Shown: one piece after another, positions 52,169-62,163 of the stretch
How the letters are laid out: each line of letters opens with the position of its first letter
Position numbering within the stretch: position 1 is the stretch's first letter
Source of the DNA: Pseudo-nitzschia pungens
Taxonomy: Eukaryota > Bacillariophyta > Bacillariophyceae > Bacillariales > Bacillariaceae
Assembly: GCA_037355855.1 (NCBI GenBank)
Contig: CM074762.1
Span: forward strand, 2,666,001-2,730,000
Direction of reading: 5' to 3'
Length of the DNA stretch: 64,000 nt
Notes under the pieces: generated by a model
What the model was told of the DNA's origin: nothing
The model's database searches: none
The model's input: only the letters and a program-made list of their open reading frames with translations
Position numbers and translations under genes: made by a program

Positions 52169-54301
52169 ACGAAATCGGAGGAAAATTCGACAAGGGATCT
52201 GGCGGAGGTGTTCAACAGTCCCCACAAACGGAAGAAGAAGGACAGAACGTGCCAACAGACTCGGTACAACCGATTAGCGATGATTTCGACAAAGGTTCGA
52301 ATCAGGGTGAAAATCTTCGACGTGCTCTCGGTCTTACAGCAACCGTTTCATCAAAGGCCTCCCACGCATGCCTGTCAGACCCTTACACAGAGTCTTGCCT
52401 TGAAGCGGAAGGTGAGGCCGATGATTCTTTGATTCAACTCGCAAAACATACGTTCCAGAAGTTATCTTCGAGCGACAAATGGAGCCCGACACCCATTCAA
52501 CTCCAATCCTGGCCTATCTTGAAGTCCAAGTCGAAGTCCGAGTCCAAAAATGAAGCTTCCATGAAGAACAATAACTTGAACTTGATGGCCATTGCAACCA
52601 CTGGTAGTGGTAAAACTCTGAGCTACAGCATACCGATGGTTGATTCCTGTGCGTTGGTAAAAGGGAAGAAAAGTCGTCGATATGTTCATGGATTGGTATT
52701 GGTGCCAACACGAGAGCTAGCACTTCAAGTCTTCAAGACATTGCAAATTGTAACAAAAACAGCAAATAAGATTTCTGGAAAAAGGGATAAGATTGTGGCA
52801 CTGGCAATATATGGTGGTGTCAATAGGGAAGAACAGATTGATTCGTTGGGTAAGAATTCTCAATTCATTGTTGCTGCAACTCCACTCCGACTAATTGATC
52901 TGTTGGGAATTGGAAGCAACGACAGCAATGGGAAAGAATCTGTTCCGAACGAAAGCATCCAGCGTTTGTTTGAGTCGACAAGGTATTTAGTGATCGATGA
53001 AGCGGATCAGATGGCTACCAAATCAGACATGTCACAACAGGTCGATCTGATCATAAATTTCTTGCGAGAAAAATCCTCCAAGCTGGAAAAGCAATGTTTG
53101 TTTTCCGCGACGTTGCCGCGTCGAGCAATTGGAAAGTGCAACGATTGGATTCACGAACCTAGAGCCACGATAAAGGTAGACACTGTGACGGTTGGGGCCG
53201 ATGATTCGGCCAAGGGTTCTGCTGATGTTGTTCCGTCCTGTTCCGAGGAGAAAGACAAAAAAGCAACAGATCGACGTGGGCCTTTGGATTTGTCCACCAT
53301 ACCTGCTCATATTACTCAGACTCTGCACGTTTGTGCCAATCACAAAAAACCGAAGAAGTTGATGACGACAATTAACAAGGTTAGAAAGACCGAAAAAGAA
53401 GGAGGAAACAAACGCAGCAGGGGCCTGTTGATTATATTCTTTGGTCGCATCAAGACCTTACAATGTGAGTACTCCACGCGGTTTCACGACCTCGACAAAC
53501 ACGCTCAAAGATTGCTCACAAATTTGAAATGTTTTGCTTTTCAATAAGATGTCCACGGTTTGTTACAAAAAGAAAACATCCAGGGGGTTGCATTGCACAG
53601 TCAAATGAATCAAAAGAAACGAGAATCGCAACTCAATTTGTTCCGAAGTGGCAAATGTCCGATCTTACTCGCAACCGATGTCGCTGCCAGAGGCATTCAT
53701 GTCAAGAATGTCGAATACATTATAAATTACGACTTTCCAGGGTCTCTTGAACAGGTACGTTGAAATACTAGATCCACCTCGACCCTGACCTCCACCTGGG
53801 AACGCATTGTATCCCCGCTGACTTGAATTCTTTTTCTCTGTGCAACACCATTAGTACGTCCATCGCTGTGGTAGAGCGGGGAGAAGCACCGTCAGTGGAC
53901 GTGCCGGAGACGACAAGAAAGAAGGGTCTTCGAATGCTACTGTCTACAGCTTCTTCAACAGGGAGCTGGCACCAATGGCAAAGGATGTGGTGGAACTCCT
54001 TCGCTCGTGCAATGCATGGGTCGATCCGAATTTGATAGCACTTCTTCCCGAGGACGCCAAGCAGGACACTGGCGATTCGAAACGAAAACGAAGAAAGCGT
54101 GGGAGAAATGCCAACGAAGACGGCGAAGCTCTCGATGCAAAGAGTTCCGCTGCCAAGAAAAAGAAGCTCGATGTGGACGACTCCAATATCATGGACGAAT
54201 CGGAAGACGAATTTGCCCACTTGGCCCCGAACCGCATTGTTTTGAAGAGAGCGAGCCATGTTCCGGATAGCGATTCCGAGGACGATAGTGATTCGGAATA
54301 G
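52165..54301 (+). CDS. DEAD-box ATP-dependent RNA helicase
   Basis: Three exons (52165-53464, 53549-53754, 53855-54301) give 650 residues. The junctions restore KTLQYVHGLLQKENIQGVAL and GSLEQYVHRCGRAGRS. Helicase motifs in order: Q motif (KWSPTPIQLQSWPI, near 107), motif I (ATTGSGKTLSY, near 145), Ia (LVPTRELALQVF), Ib-like (AATPLRLIDLLG), II (VIDEADQM, DEAD from residue 278), III (FSATLPRR), IV (LLIIFFGRIKTLQ), V (ATDVAARGIHV) and VI (HRCGRAGR). The core has insertions: a Ser/Lys stretch before motif I and a charged loop before the second RecA domain. The C-terminal tail is Lys-rich then acidic (KRKRRKRGRN, DSDSEDDSDSE), as in nucleolar helicases. The process (rRNA or mRNA) cannot be set from sequence. 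Confidence 0.93.
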
Positions 54302-54482
54302 TAGTTCCGCAGCACCGTCGGCCAACCGGTTCGAAACAGTTCTGTGCGGTGTGTTTCGTATGAAAACCAATTGACCAACTCCGGTGCAACACCCTAGAAA
54401 TTCAAATGGAATCCGCTAAATCGTGTGCACTGAAAATGAATGCAGACAAGTAGACTAACATTACCCATGCAGTAAATTATCG

Positions 54483-55331
54483 TTACTCGTTATTCATACC
54501 AGAGCTCGATCGATGTGCGTTGTTCAATGACGTGAAAATGGTGCAGAGGTCATCGGTATTGCCGAGCGGCATAAAGTGAACCCCATCGATGGAGGGGTTT
54601 GCCAACAAATCCTGCAGTTCTCTCCCGACCCACGCGATCGGTGTGACGTACGGCTGCGAAAAATACGCCAGGTGGCTCTGGAACATCGGGTCGTTCTCCA
54701 GCTCGGCTTCTTGCCCCAAGAGCTTGGCCCAGAACCGCAGGCCCCGGACGGTTTTCGGAAAGGCCAAACCCGCGAGCAGTGTTGTGTTTTTACTTTTGTT
54801 TTCGCGTTCCTCCGCGCCGGTGGAGCAGCAGCAGCACTCCCGATAGGTGTGCATCGTGTCCGCGGCGCGAGACGACAGCAGGGGCTGGGTGAGAAAGCCG
54901 GTCATGCCCGATTCGACTTTTTGCCCAAGGGTTTCCACGCTCTCCGGATCGTTCGGATTCGTCACGCCCCACAGAACGTTTCCCCGTTCGTTCCGCAATA
55001 TTTTTGCCGCATCCACGCTCGACAACGTGTTTGGTCCGCGGTTGTTTCCTCCCACCAGCAACAGCTTGGACTCTGGATCGACGTGTGCCACGCTGTCGAG
55101 CAAGGATTCTGCCGTTTCGTGGTGACACGTCGCAACGGTGTGAATCCGCTGGCTTGGATCCGTGGCGGCGGAAAAGTCGGCTCGATCTCGGTCGGAAAGA
55201 ATCTCGGGCAGGTCCGGCAACACAAAGTGCGCTGCGGCCGGAAGCAGCCGGGATCGAACCGCCGCTACGCTCTGGTTCCATTCCACGCTAAAAACCTTGC
55301 CGAGCAGGGGCAAGCTGCTGCCGGCCCGCAT
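54483..55331 (-). CDS. MetF-like methylenetetrahydrofolate reductase-fold protein
   Basis: 282 residues from ATG 55331. The fold looks like the flavin TIM barrel of MTHFR/MetF. After FSVEWNQSVAAV, the pattern HTVATCHHETAESLLDSVAH, LLLVGGNNRGPNTLSSVDAA, VLWGVTNPNDPE and ESGMTGFLTQPLL parallels MetF strands: the LxGD-like loop, the TYPE-like block and the GA..xxTQ element. LAGLAFPKTVRGLRFWAKLL corresponds to the GIMP-V barrel strand. It lacks the C-terminal SAM regulatory domain of eukaryotic MTHFR and differs at several consensus residues, so substrate and activity are uncertain. A short N terminus before the first strand could mean a missed upstream exon; a GT microsatellite lies just upstream. 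It is convergent with the helicase gene, 181 bases apart. Confidence 0.62.
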   Translation of the reverse strand: MRAGSSLPLLGKVFSVEWNQSVAAVRSRLLPAAAHFVLPDLPEILSDRDRADFSAATDPSQRIHTVATCHHETAESLLDSVAHVDPESKLLLVGGNNRGPNTLSSVDAAKILRNERGNVLWGVTNPNDPESVETLGQKVESGMTGFLTQPLLSSRAADTMHTYRECCCCSTGAEERENKSKNTTLLAGLAFPKTVRGLRFWAKLLGQEAELENDPMFQSHLAYFSQPYVTPIAWVGRELQDLLANPSIDGVHFMPLGNTDDLCTIFTSLNNAHRSSSGMNNE

Positions 55332-55962
55332 GAAAGGCGACACGAGGTGTGCGTGCGTGTGTGTGTGTGTGTGTGTGCGTTTGCGTGTGGGTCTGCCGGA
55401 TCTGGAGTGCTGTGTCGTAGGACGCAGAAGAATGAATCAAGGAGCCTTTTTGCAACTTCGACAGACTTCACAAAGTGTATCCCTTTGCTTATGGATGACG
55501 CAATGTCGACGACTCTTCGGGTTCGATCACGATACAACCCATTCTATGAACTATGAACTGGGCTTCGACAACAGACAACATTATTTTTCATTCATCACAC
55601 ATCAAACGGTAATTAAGGTTGACCTTACGTACAGTTACCGGTACGAGTAAGTTACCGTTCGATTGTTCGATCGTTGGAGTTGTTGTGATGGATTTTTTGG
55701 CGCGCGTTTTTCGCGGGACTGATGAGGCTTGAATTTTGAGAATTGAACTGGATTAAAGTTGCCTTCACCATCCGGTCGAAGGACAGCCACTGAATTTTCG
55801 ATCGAAAAACGCATCACCACTTTTTCGTGTTTTCGGTTTTCGTTCCGATGATGATTCAATCATTCAAAATGATTCAATCATTTTCTACCACTCGGACTTC
55901 TCCGTATCGTTGATCATTGTTTTCTGCTTTTTGCCTCCCGAACGACAAACGCAATCGCAACC
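55332..55962. promoter_or_regulatory. Divergent spacer
   Basis: A 631-base stretch between the MetF-like and JmjC genes. It has a GT microsatellite at its left end and spacer words at 55608-55665 (CGGTAATTAAGGTTGACCTTACG, GTTACCGGTACGAGTAAGTTACCG). A duplicated AATGATTCAATCATT string lies at 55852-55881. Confidence 0.4.
55346..55385. repeat. GT dinucleotide microsatellite
   Basis: About 13-15 GT units with GCGT interruptions begin 15 bases upstream of the MetF-like ATG. Confidence 0.85.
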
Positions 55963-57409
55963 ATGACAGAAAACAACAGCAGTCGAGACATTCTGTTGTC
56001 ACCCGACGAGAGATATGACGTTTGGGAAATAAAGAGGGTGGAGCGCCCCTATTTGATGGGCCTCGACACCGAAGAGGAAGCTGACGACGACGCGAACGAT
56101 GACGATGACGATGACAGCGATGACCAGACTTCTGGTGACGACGAACTTCCGTTGCCGTTGGTCGATGGTTGCGATGTGAAGGGGTGGCGAAAGTCCAAGT
56201 TGGTCGCGGTTTCGAGCTACAACCAGGGCGCATTGAACGTCGGTGCGGGATGTTCCCTGATGAGACGCGAACGCCAGTTGCCAATGGTGTCGTCGAGCAG
56301 TCTGACCCGCTGGAAAGTCCTGCAGGCCAAGCTCCTCGAACCGCCGGAATCCACGGCGCAGCGAATCGCGGAAAGCGACGCGTGCAATCTATCGCACTAC
56401 CCATGGTTCGAGAGGGAAAACGTTCCCGTCATCCTGGAGGGCCTGACCAAAGACTGGAAGGCGATGGAAACCTGTACCTTTGATCGATTGGTAGAAGCTT
56501 TCGGAGAGTACGACTGGCGGTTTTCCGACACGCACGGGGCTACGATGAGCCTCGACACGTACAAAAAGTACGTGTCCTCGTTGGAAGGCCGGTGCGACGA
56601 CGCGCCGCTCGCCGTGTACGATTCCCAGCTGCACACGGACGAGCGGGCTTCCTTGTTGGAGGACTATCGAGTTCCGAAATGCTTTGATGCCCCCGATCTT
56701 TTTCAGAGCATGATCGACAGTGGTGGGAATGATCAGGGCGGTAGTGGTAACTACGACGACGACGACGACGAAAAACCCGAGATGCCACCCTATCGATGGA
56801 TTTTGATCGGACCACCCAGATCCGGTACCGGCCTTCACATCGATCCCTTGGGTGAGTTTCGTTTGCATCTCGTCGGGTGCTCGGGGTGCTTGGATCCGAT
56901 TGATCCAATCGCTTTCTAACACCGCAATTGCTTTCTTTTTCCTTTTTTCAATGTCTGTGACCGACGTGACCGACCGCACAGGCACACACGCATGGGTGAC
57001 ACTGATCGAGGGCGCCAAGCGGTGGGTCCTCTTCCCCTATGGCACGGACAAGTCATCGATTGGAATGCAGGACCCCCAGATTCCCTCGGCGATTTGGTTT
57101 TCGTCGGACCGGTACCCAAAATCGATGGAACTCAACCCCGGGGCGATCGAAATCCTCCAGCGCCCGGGAGAAACCGTGTACGTTCCGGCCGGATGGCCGC
57201 ACCTGGTATTGAACCTCGAGTTCTCCACGGCCATTACCCACAATTACGCTACGGAGTATCCCTCGTTCTCACGCATCCTTCGGGCCACCGAGGAAGAGGA
57301 GCCCGAAATGAGCCTTCGGTGGCAGGAATACCTGCAACGAGAACGACCCGACATTTGGGCGCAGCACGCAAAAGATGCCACGGAAGCCAACCTCGCGCTG
57401 GTGGCATGA
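55963..57409 (+). CDS. JmjC-domain 2-oxoglutarate/Fe(II) oxygenase (JMJD6/cupin-8-like)
   Basis: Exons 55963-56851 and 56982-57409 give 438 residues; GTGAGT/CACAG splicing restores HIDPLGTHAWVTLIEG. The N terminus is acidic (Asp run near 45-60). The domain entry ENVPVILEGLTKDWKA and WRFSDTHGATMSLDTYKKYV is typical of JMJD6/factor-inhibiting-HIF-like proteins. The iron-binding residues are visible: HxD in LHIDP (His292, Asp294) and the distal His in VPAGWPHLVLNLE. LIEGAKRWVLFPYG supplies the usual Lys/Arg wall and THNYAT the end of the barrel. Such enzymes hydroxylate or demethylate protein side chains; the substrate is unknown. A diverged repeat lies just 3' of the gene. Confidence 0.87.
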
Positions 57410-57437
57410 TTCAATTTGCAGCAACCCGCAAAGGTTA

Positions 57438-57660
57438 GGAGTTATGCAATGGTATGTTCTACAATACGTGTAGTTTACTGTTTCATCGAACACTGTAATG
57501 ATAGCGCTTGCATCGATTCGACGCATCACCGATGCGAACTCCTCCACGACTGTGGCGTAGTGCCGTTTGATTCCGTTGATTTATTTGCATCGAACGAATG
57601 GAGAAGAAAATACATACAGAAACGAAACAAACAGCTACTTCGTATAATCTATGCACCGTT
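57438..57660. repeat. Dispersed repeat, copy A (3' of the JmjC gene)
   Basis: This copy is similar to 60550-60800. Shared blocks include TGCCGTTTGATTCCGTTG, ATGCGAA(C/T)TCCTCC and AAACAAACAGC...ATCTATGC, in the same order and orientation. Overall identity looks roughly 65-75% by eye. Confidence 0.7.
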
Positions 57661-57748
57661 TGTCCCTGCTGCATCTTCCGAGGAACAACTGTCGGAAATT
57701 ATGTATGTGTTTCACCAGGGCGGCGGACACCACCACTCCAACATGAGA

Positions 57749-57774
57749 AAACAACAACAACAACAACAACAACC
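57749..57774. repeat. AAC trinucleotide microsatellite
   Basis: Eight tandem CAA/AAC units in the spacer 3' of the dispersed repeat. Confidence 0.85.
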
Positions 57775-58100
57775 AGGTGCTATCTTCCGCAGGTGACGCT
57801 ACAGACACGGGTACGGCTAGGATTCCGACTCCAAGCTCTGCTCCCACTATTGTTGCGTCTGCGAAAAAAAACAGAAGATGAGCTCCGCTTCAATCAAGCT
57901 TTGCGCCCAAACGAGTACGAGTGGCCTTAAGAAGGCTTCGAAAATCTTCAGTCTGTCTCCCAGAGCAGCAAGCCGGGGAAGTAAAAAACGTGCACATACC
58001 GGTACTTAGTAGAAGTAATTCCTATCGACTGTCCCGCGGTTTGAGGTTCTATTATTTTCTAGATCACATTTGTAATTTTAACGTACCGGTACGTGCTGCA

Positions 58101-58126
58101 AAATTCCTAATAGCTGTTAGGAATTT
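58101..58126. repeat. Perfect inverted repeat followed by tandem half-copies
   Basis: The arms AAATTCCTAA and TTAGGAATTT flank TAGCTG. The right arm with its loop (AGCTGTTAGGAATT) then recurs at about 58131 and, diverged, at 58161, joined by GAGGAC. It could be a hairpin or a site for a dimeric DNA-binding protein. Confidence 0.7.
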
Positions 58127-58698
58127 GAGGACAGCTGTTAGGAATTTCGTAGTAATCTGGAGGACAGCTGTTAGTAATTCCGTCCAAATCGCAACCATTG
58201 GTAAGGTTAACCGTAAATTCGTGCCAGTAAGGTTACGCTATCACTGTGATGGTGCTTCTTTTTGTTGCAACAATGATATCCTGACATATTCTACCGTACT
58301 AGACTGCCGGTATTGAATACAGTAAAACCTTACGATTTTTTAATTAAAAAGATGATCGTCGGCGTTTCAGAGTTTTGTTTCAACGCATCATACTAATTAA
58401 CATCTGGATAACCTTTGACACGATCTTTTTTTATTTTTACGAAGATTCGGATACTACATACCTGGTACGTAGAGTTACCATAATAGGATTCAATTCTGAT
58501 CTTTATTTACAGTAAGTTAAATTACTACGTGGTACTTTACTACTACTTGTATTATTATTTTTTATCGTTGAGACGAAATTCGCCCTGATGATCATTATTT
58601 TGCCCAATCACACCATTCGCTCGTGTACCAGTTCTAATTCGTGAAGGAGTGAAGTGAACATAATATCTTTGTTGCATCGATTGAAGAGAAACGCAACG

Positions 58699-60036
58699 AT
58701 GAACTATAGAAGTGTGTTATCGGGTATAGTGACAGTCGGTTCGCTTTGCATCCTTGGTATTGGGCTCGCATCTGCCGACGATCCCGACGCGAACGGAGAC
58801 TTCGAATCGTCCATATACGAATGCGACACAGGCCCGGATGCAATGTCCGATGTCTTTGATAAAGATATCCCACGGACTTGCATCGAGGTTCCAAACGCTG
58901 ACTGGTTATCAAAAACAATCAAACGCTGTTACTATACGTACGTACCAGAGTCGTGCATTGATCAAGCTGCCGATGATCCCCTGAAACTCCCTCTGGTCTT
59001 TGATATCCACGGGATCACCAGCTGCCCCATTTTCTCGGCCAAGTACACGGGCTGGATGAAAAAGGCCGAGGAGGAATGCTTCGTCGTTGTGTGGCCGATC
59101 GGAAATGTCAAAGACAACTACGTTTCCCAAGGGTGCTTTAATCTGCCGGGTTATTTGGCAGGCGACAACGTGACGACGAGTCCGTGCTGCTGCTACGAGG
59201 GTCCCGACATGTCCCCCCCGAAGTATCCAAACGATCCCTTGTTCCTGAGAATGACCATCGACTCCGTGGTCGAATCCTTTGACGCGAAACCCGAAAACAA
59301 CATTGCTATCGATAAAACTCGTGTTTACATGGCTGGCCATTCCAATGGTTGTATGGCTAGCCTTGCCATGGCTGCAACGCATTCCGACGTCGTCGCCGCG
59401 GTGTGCTGTCATGCAGGAGCGTTGGTAACTCCCTTTCCGAAGAATTACAGTCCCGTGCCAATTTGGGTGGCCTTGGGAATGAAAGACCAGGTTCTTCCGT
59501 TCGCAGGAACAGTGATGGCGGATTTGGGGCCGCTTGGTGCCTTCGGGTTCTGGCCGTTTGAGGACACCATGAACTACATCGCGGACTTGAATGGTTGCGA
59601 AAAAGAAATTGTCCAAACCACAGACCTTGGTGAGATCGGAACGGCCTACAAACGAACAAATTGCACAAACTCTGCCGACGTCGAAAGCGTTCTCTTGTAC
59701 AATTCCGGTCATAACCCGTACGTTCCTGTTCCCAACTTTTCGCTCGGTGAAGCAATGACCGGCTTTACGCTCGGTGAATCACTGGAATTGGATGCGGCTG
59801 TGGACACAACGGCCATGGCATGGGAGTTTTGTAGCTCCTATACCAATCCCCACCAGGAACAAATCTTGTTCGGTGAGCAGGACGAAAAAGAGCAGAAAGA
59901 TCCCGAAGCCGATGCAGATGCAGATGGAGAAAATCTTTCGACTCCCTCCTCTGCATCCCTTTCGCGTCTCACGTACAATGTCCCGGCCTTGCAAGGAATG
60001 ATTGTTCTTGGTGCGGGTTTTGTTTTGTCGTACTAG
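58699..60036 (+). CDS. Secreted PHB-depolymerase / feruloyl-esterase-like alpha/beta hydrolase, possibly GPI-anchored
   Basis: A 445-residue protein from ATG 58699. A signal peptide (SGIVTVGSLCILGIGLASA) is followed by a Cys-rich catalytic domain of the LpqC/esterase-PHB type. Strand LPLVFDIHGITS starts the oxyanion region. The nucleophile elbow is AGHSNGCMAS (Ser215), typical of this family (GxSxG as GHSNG). The acid is probably Asp in LGMKDQVLPF and the base His in NSGHNPYVP. The block WPIGNVKDNYVSQGCFNL resembles the family's WNAG/CC loop, with many paired Cys expected in a secreted protein. The C terminus has an acidic linker then a hydrophobic end (ALQGMIVLGAGFVLSY), consistent with a GPI-attachment signal. 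The natural ester substrate is unknown. The gene lies between two diverged direct repeats. Confidence 0.82.
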   Translation: MNYRSVLSGIVTVGSLCILGIGLASADDPDANGDFESSIYECDTGPDAMSDVFDKDIPRTCIEVPNADWLSKTIKRCYYTYVPESCIDQAADDPLKLPLVFDIHGITSCPIFSAKYTGWMKKAEEECFVVVWPIGNVKDNYVSQGCFNLPGYLAGDNVTTSPCCCYEGPDMSPPKYPNDPLFLRMTIDSVVESFDAKPENNIAIDKTRVYMAGHSNGCMASLAMAATHSDVVAAVCCHAGALVTPFPKNYSPVPIWVALGMKDQVLPFAGTVMADLGPLGAFGFWPFEDTMNYIADLNGCEKEIVQTTDLGEIGTAYKRTNCTNSADVESVLLYNSGHNPYVPVPNFSLGEAMTGFTLGESLELDAAVDTTAMAWEFCSSYTNPHQEQILFGEQDEKEQKDPEADADADGENLSTPSSASLSRLTYNVPALQGMIVLGAGFVLSY

Positions 60037-60714
60037 GCTGTCCAACACCAGCGACGCAACAGTCAACGGATAGTTTGATCAACGAACGAAGAAGGAAAAA
60101 CAGAGCTTGCTTTTTGGTTGTTGGTTTCGGTCATGCTTTTTCAATGTCACTTGATCAATCCGTGTAAGAATGAGAAGAAGAAGAATATCTCCAACAAAGA
60201 AAACAATGAAAATGCATGTGGCGAGAAACAAATTGAAATTCAATGAGCAGATTGGTTCATTTATTCCTTCATAATGAAGGAAGGAAGCAAACAATTCAAT
60301 ATCGAATAATCTTAAACCTTATTACATATCTTATTGAAACCTTCAAGAGCCCTCCAAACACTTGCTGGGCCGATCTCAATCTCAAAAGTGTTGGAGAACG
60401 TTTCGTGTCGCACGTGCAAGTTCCACACATGACGCCGTGGATTATAGCAACACTGTCGACTGTCCAAACTCCAACGACATTGCTTTAAAACGCGGCGGCA
60501 CCTCAACAGCAAATCCCGGAGCATCATTCTACACAACCCGTAACCGTTGTGAGTTATGTTATGAAGTAATAGTAATGCTGTAAAATATTTTAGTGTTTTG
60601 TCTAATAGTACACCTACTGCAATAATATAGCGCATTCATCAATTCGCCACATCACAAATGCGAATTCCTCCGTGAATGTTGCGTTGTGCCGTTTGATTCC
60701 GTTGGTTTCTTCGC

Positions 60715-60745
<31 letters not shown>

Positions 60746-60825
60746 CAAGAATATAGAAGAAAATAACAACCAAAACAAACAGCGAGAATCTATGCCCCTT
60801 TATAGTTTTGTTTCGTTCGGTATTG
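60037..60825. other. Convergent spacer with dispersed repeat copy B
   Basis: A 789-base stretch between the esterase and UBLCP1 stops. It holds copy B of the dispersed repeat and an AATC microsatellite inside it (60716-60742). Otherwise AT-rich, no gene. Confidence 0.4.
60550..60800. repeat. Dispersed repeat, copy B (3' of UBLCP1)
   Basis: This is the counterpart of 57438-57660. TGCCGTTTGATTCCGTTGG is shared exactly for 18 bases. Copy B has gained an AATC tract (60716-60742) where copy A reads GCATCGAACGAATGG. Confidence 0.7.
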
Positions 60826-62163
60826 TTACGAACTTTTTCCCTTGGCATCCGCTTCGCCCGCGTGTTGTTTCTTTGTGCTTTCAAGATCCTTCACTCCAGA
60901 GACAACATCCTGCCAACGTTCCAACTGTATGGTAGTGAAATCCTTGACTTCCGAGGCCAATCTCTCGAGGTATCGTGCCAATCCAAGCAACTCAACGTCC
61001 CTTTTTCCCTTTTTCTTTCGGTAAAAGGCAGTAACCTTCAGGCCGTTCCCTGGGTTCAGCGCGAAATTCCTGGACAAATCGTCCAGATGAACCGTGTTGT
61101 GGGGTCCCCAGGTGTTCGGAAACTTGTTCCATATGATTTGCAAGGGCTTCACGTAGTGCTTCACCTGTCTTCCCAATCGAGAGGTTGACGTTATGGCAAA
61201 CATGCTCGTCTTGTCCAAGACAAAGCAGAAGCGATACCGCGGATTGGCCAGCATCCCCAGTTCAATGAGCTTGGTTTCCAGCCACCGCCAACTCGTTTGC
61301 GACCAGACCACCAGGTCGTACGACTGGTATGCCTTTGCGAGAAAGTCGTCCATGAACGGGCGTTTCATCTTTTCGATCGTCTCCTGCGTGCTACTCGCGC
61401 CAACCCCAACGCCAACGCCGTTTCCGTTCGTCGCCTCGGCGATGCGTTCCGCGGTAGAAGCCTGCTCGATGCTCTTCCGGCTAAAATCCAACAGCGTGTG
61501 GTCCAGATCGAGCACCATGAGGGGCTTTCCCTCCCTCGGTTGGTGGATGATGTTCACGGCGGTAGATTCCGTGAATTTCTTGAGGTTTTGTCCCGTCGCC
61601 ACGTGGGCTAGCCACTCGTCGCTCCCGGCGTTGAAATCGAGCTCGAAATCGTCAATGACCTCCGGGAGGTTGCCGTGGTCCTCGGGATCGACGAAAATGT
61701 CCTTCTCGGCGGTGCCCATCAGAATAAAGTTGTGCTTGATGATCGACTTGGAACTGGTGTTGCTTCCGTTCTTCTCGGACGATACCTTTGTCATGGATTT
61801 GGATTTTGGTTTGAGATCGGACAGGAGGACCTCGTCCGTGACCTTTGCCTTCGAGAGGGTGGCGAGTCCAATGAGTTTCTGTCGCTTTGGCAAAACATTG
61901 GTCTTTTCCGAAATCATATCTTTGACCTGGGCAATGTTTGTGTTGGGAGGCAGGTCGTGGAGTTCGATCTTTTCTTTTCCCCACTTGGCGATCAGTGTCA
62001 CGGTGAAGGAGGTCGCAATGGAATTCGAATTGGAATTGGAATTGATTTTGGGATTGGAATTACTAGCAGTTGCATCCGCCATGGCGACATCGGCAACAGC
62101 TGTTGTATCACCGTTCGAAGCAGCAACAGCGTCTGGGTTCGTGGATGATGACTCGGATTCCAT
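60826..62163 (-). CDS. UBLCP1: Ubiquitin-like domain-containing CTD phosphatase (UBLCP1 type)
   Basis: UBLCP1 dephosphorylates the 26S proteasome regulatory particle in the nucleus. 445 residues from ATG 62163 (MESESSSTN). A Ser/Asn/Ala-rich leader is followed by a ubiquitin-like domain (about 52-123; FTVTLIAKWGKEKIELHDLP, QKLIGLATLSKAKVTDEVLL). FILMGTAEKDIFVDP is the conserved linker. The HAD-FCP catalytic domain has the DxDx(T/V) motif MVLDLDHTLLDF (DLDHTLLD at 219-226). YDLVVWSQTSWRWLETKL and HLDDLSRNFALNPGNGLKV carry the later HAD acids. RKKKGKRDVELLGLARYL matches the family C terminus. All catalytic residues appear intact. A Gly/Val/Ser insert near 250 (GNGVGVGVGASS) is lineage-specific. 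Confidence 0.93.
   Translation of the reverse strand: MESESSSTNPDAVAASNGDTTAVADVAMADATASNSNPKINSNSNSNSIATSFTVTLIAKWGKEKIELHDLPPNTNIAQVKDMISEKTNVLPKRQKLIGLATLSKAKVTDEVLLSDLKPKSKSMTKVSSEKNGSNTSSKSIIKHNFILMGTAEKDIFVDPEDHGNLPEVIDDFELDFNAGSDEWLAHVATGQNLKKFTESTAVNIIHQPREGKPLMVLDLDHTLLDFSRKSIEQASTAERIAEATNGNGVGVGVGASSTQETIEKMKRPFMDDFLAKAYQSYDLVVWSQTSWRWLETKLIELGMLANPRYRFCFVLDKTSMFAITSTSRLGRQVKHYVKPLQIIWNKFPNTWGPHNTVHLDDLSRNFALNPGNGLKVTAFYRKKKGKRDVELLGLARYLERLASEVKDFTTIQLERWQDVVSGVKDLESTKKQHAGEADAKGKSS

Larger units (their letters stand above)
57410..58698. other. Spacer with dispersed repeat copy A, hairpin and spacer words
   Basis: A 1,289-base stretch. It holds copy A of a dispersed repeat, an AAC microsatellite (57749-57774), a perfect inverted repeat (58101-58126) and spacer words at 57998-58330 and 58460-58520 (ATACCGGTACTTAG, TAACGTACCGGTACGTGC, GGTAAGGTTAACCG). 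No credible gene was seen. Confidence 0.4.
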
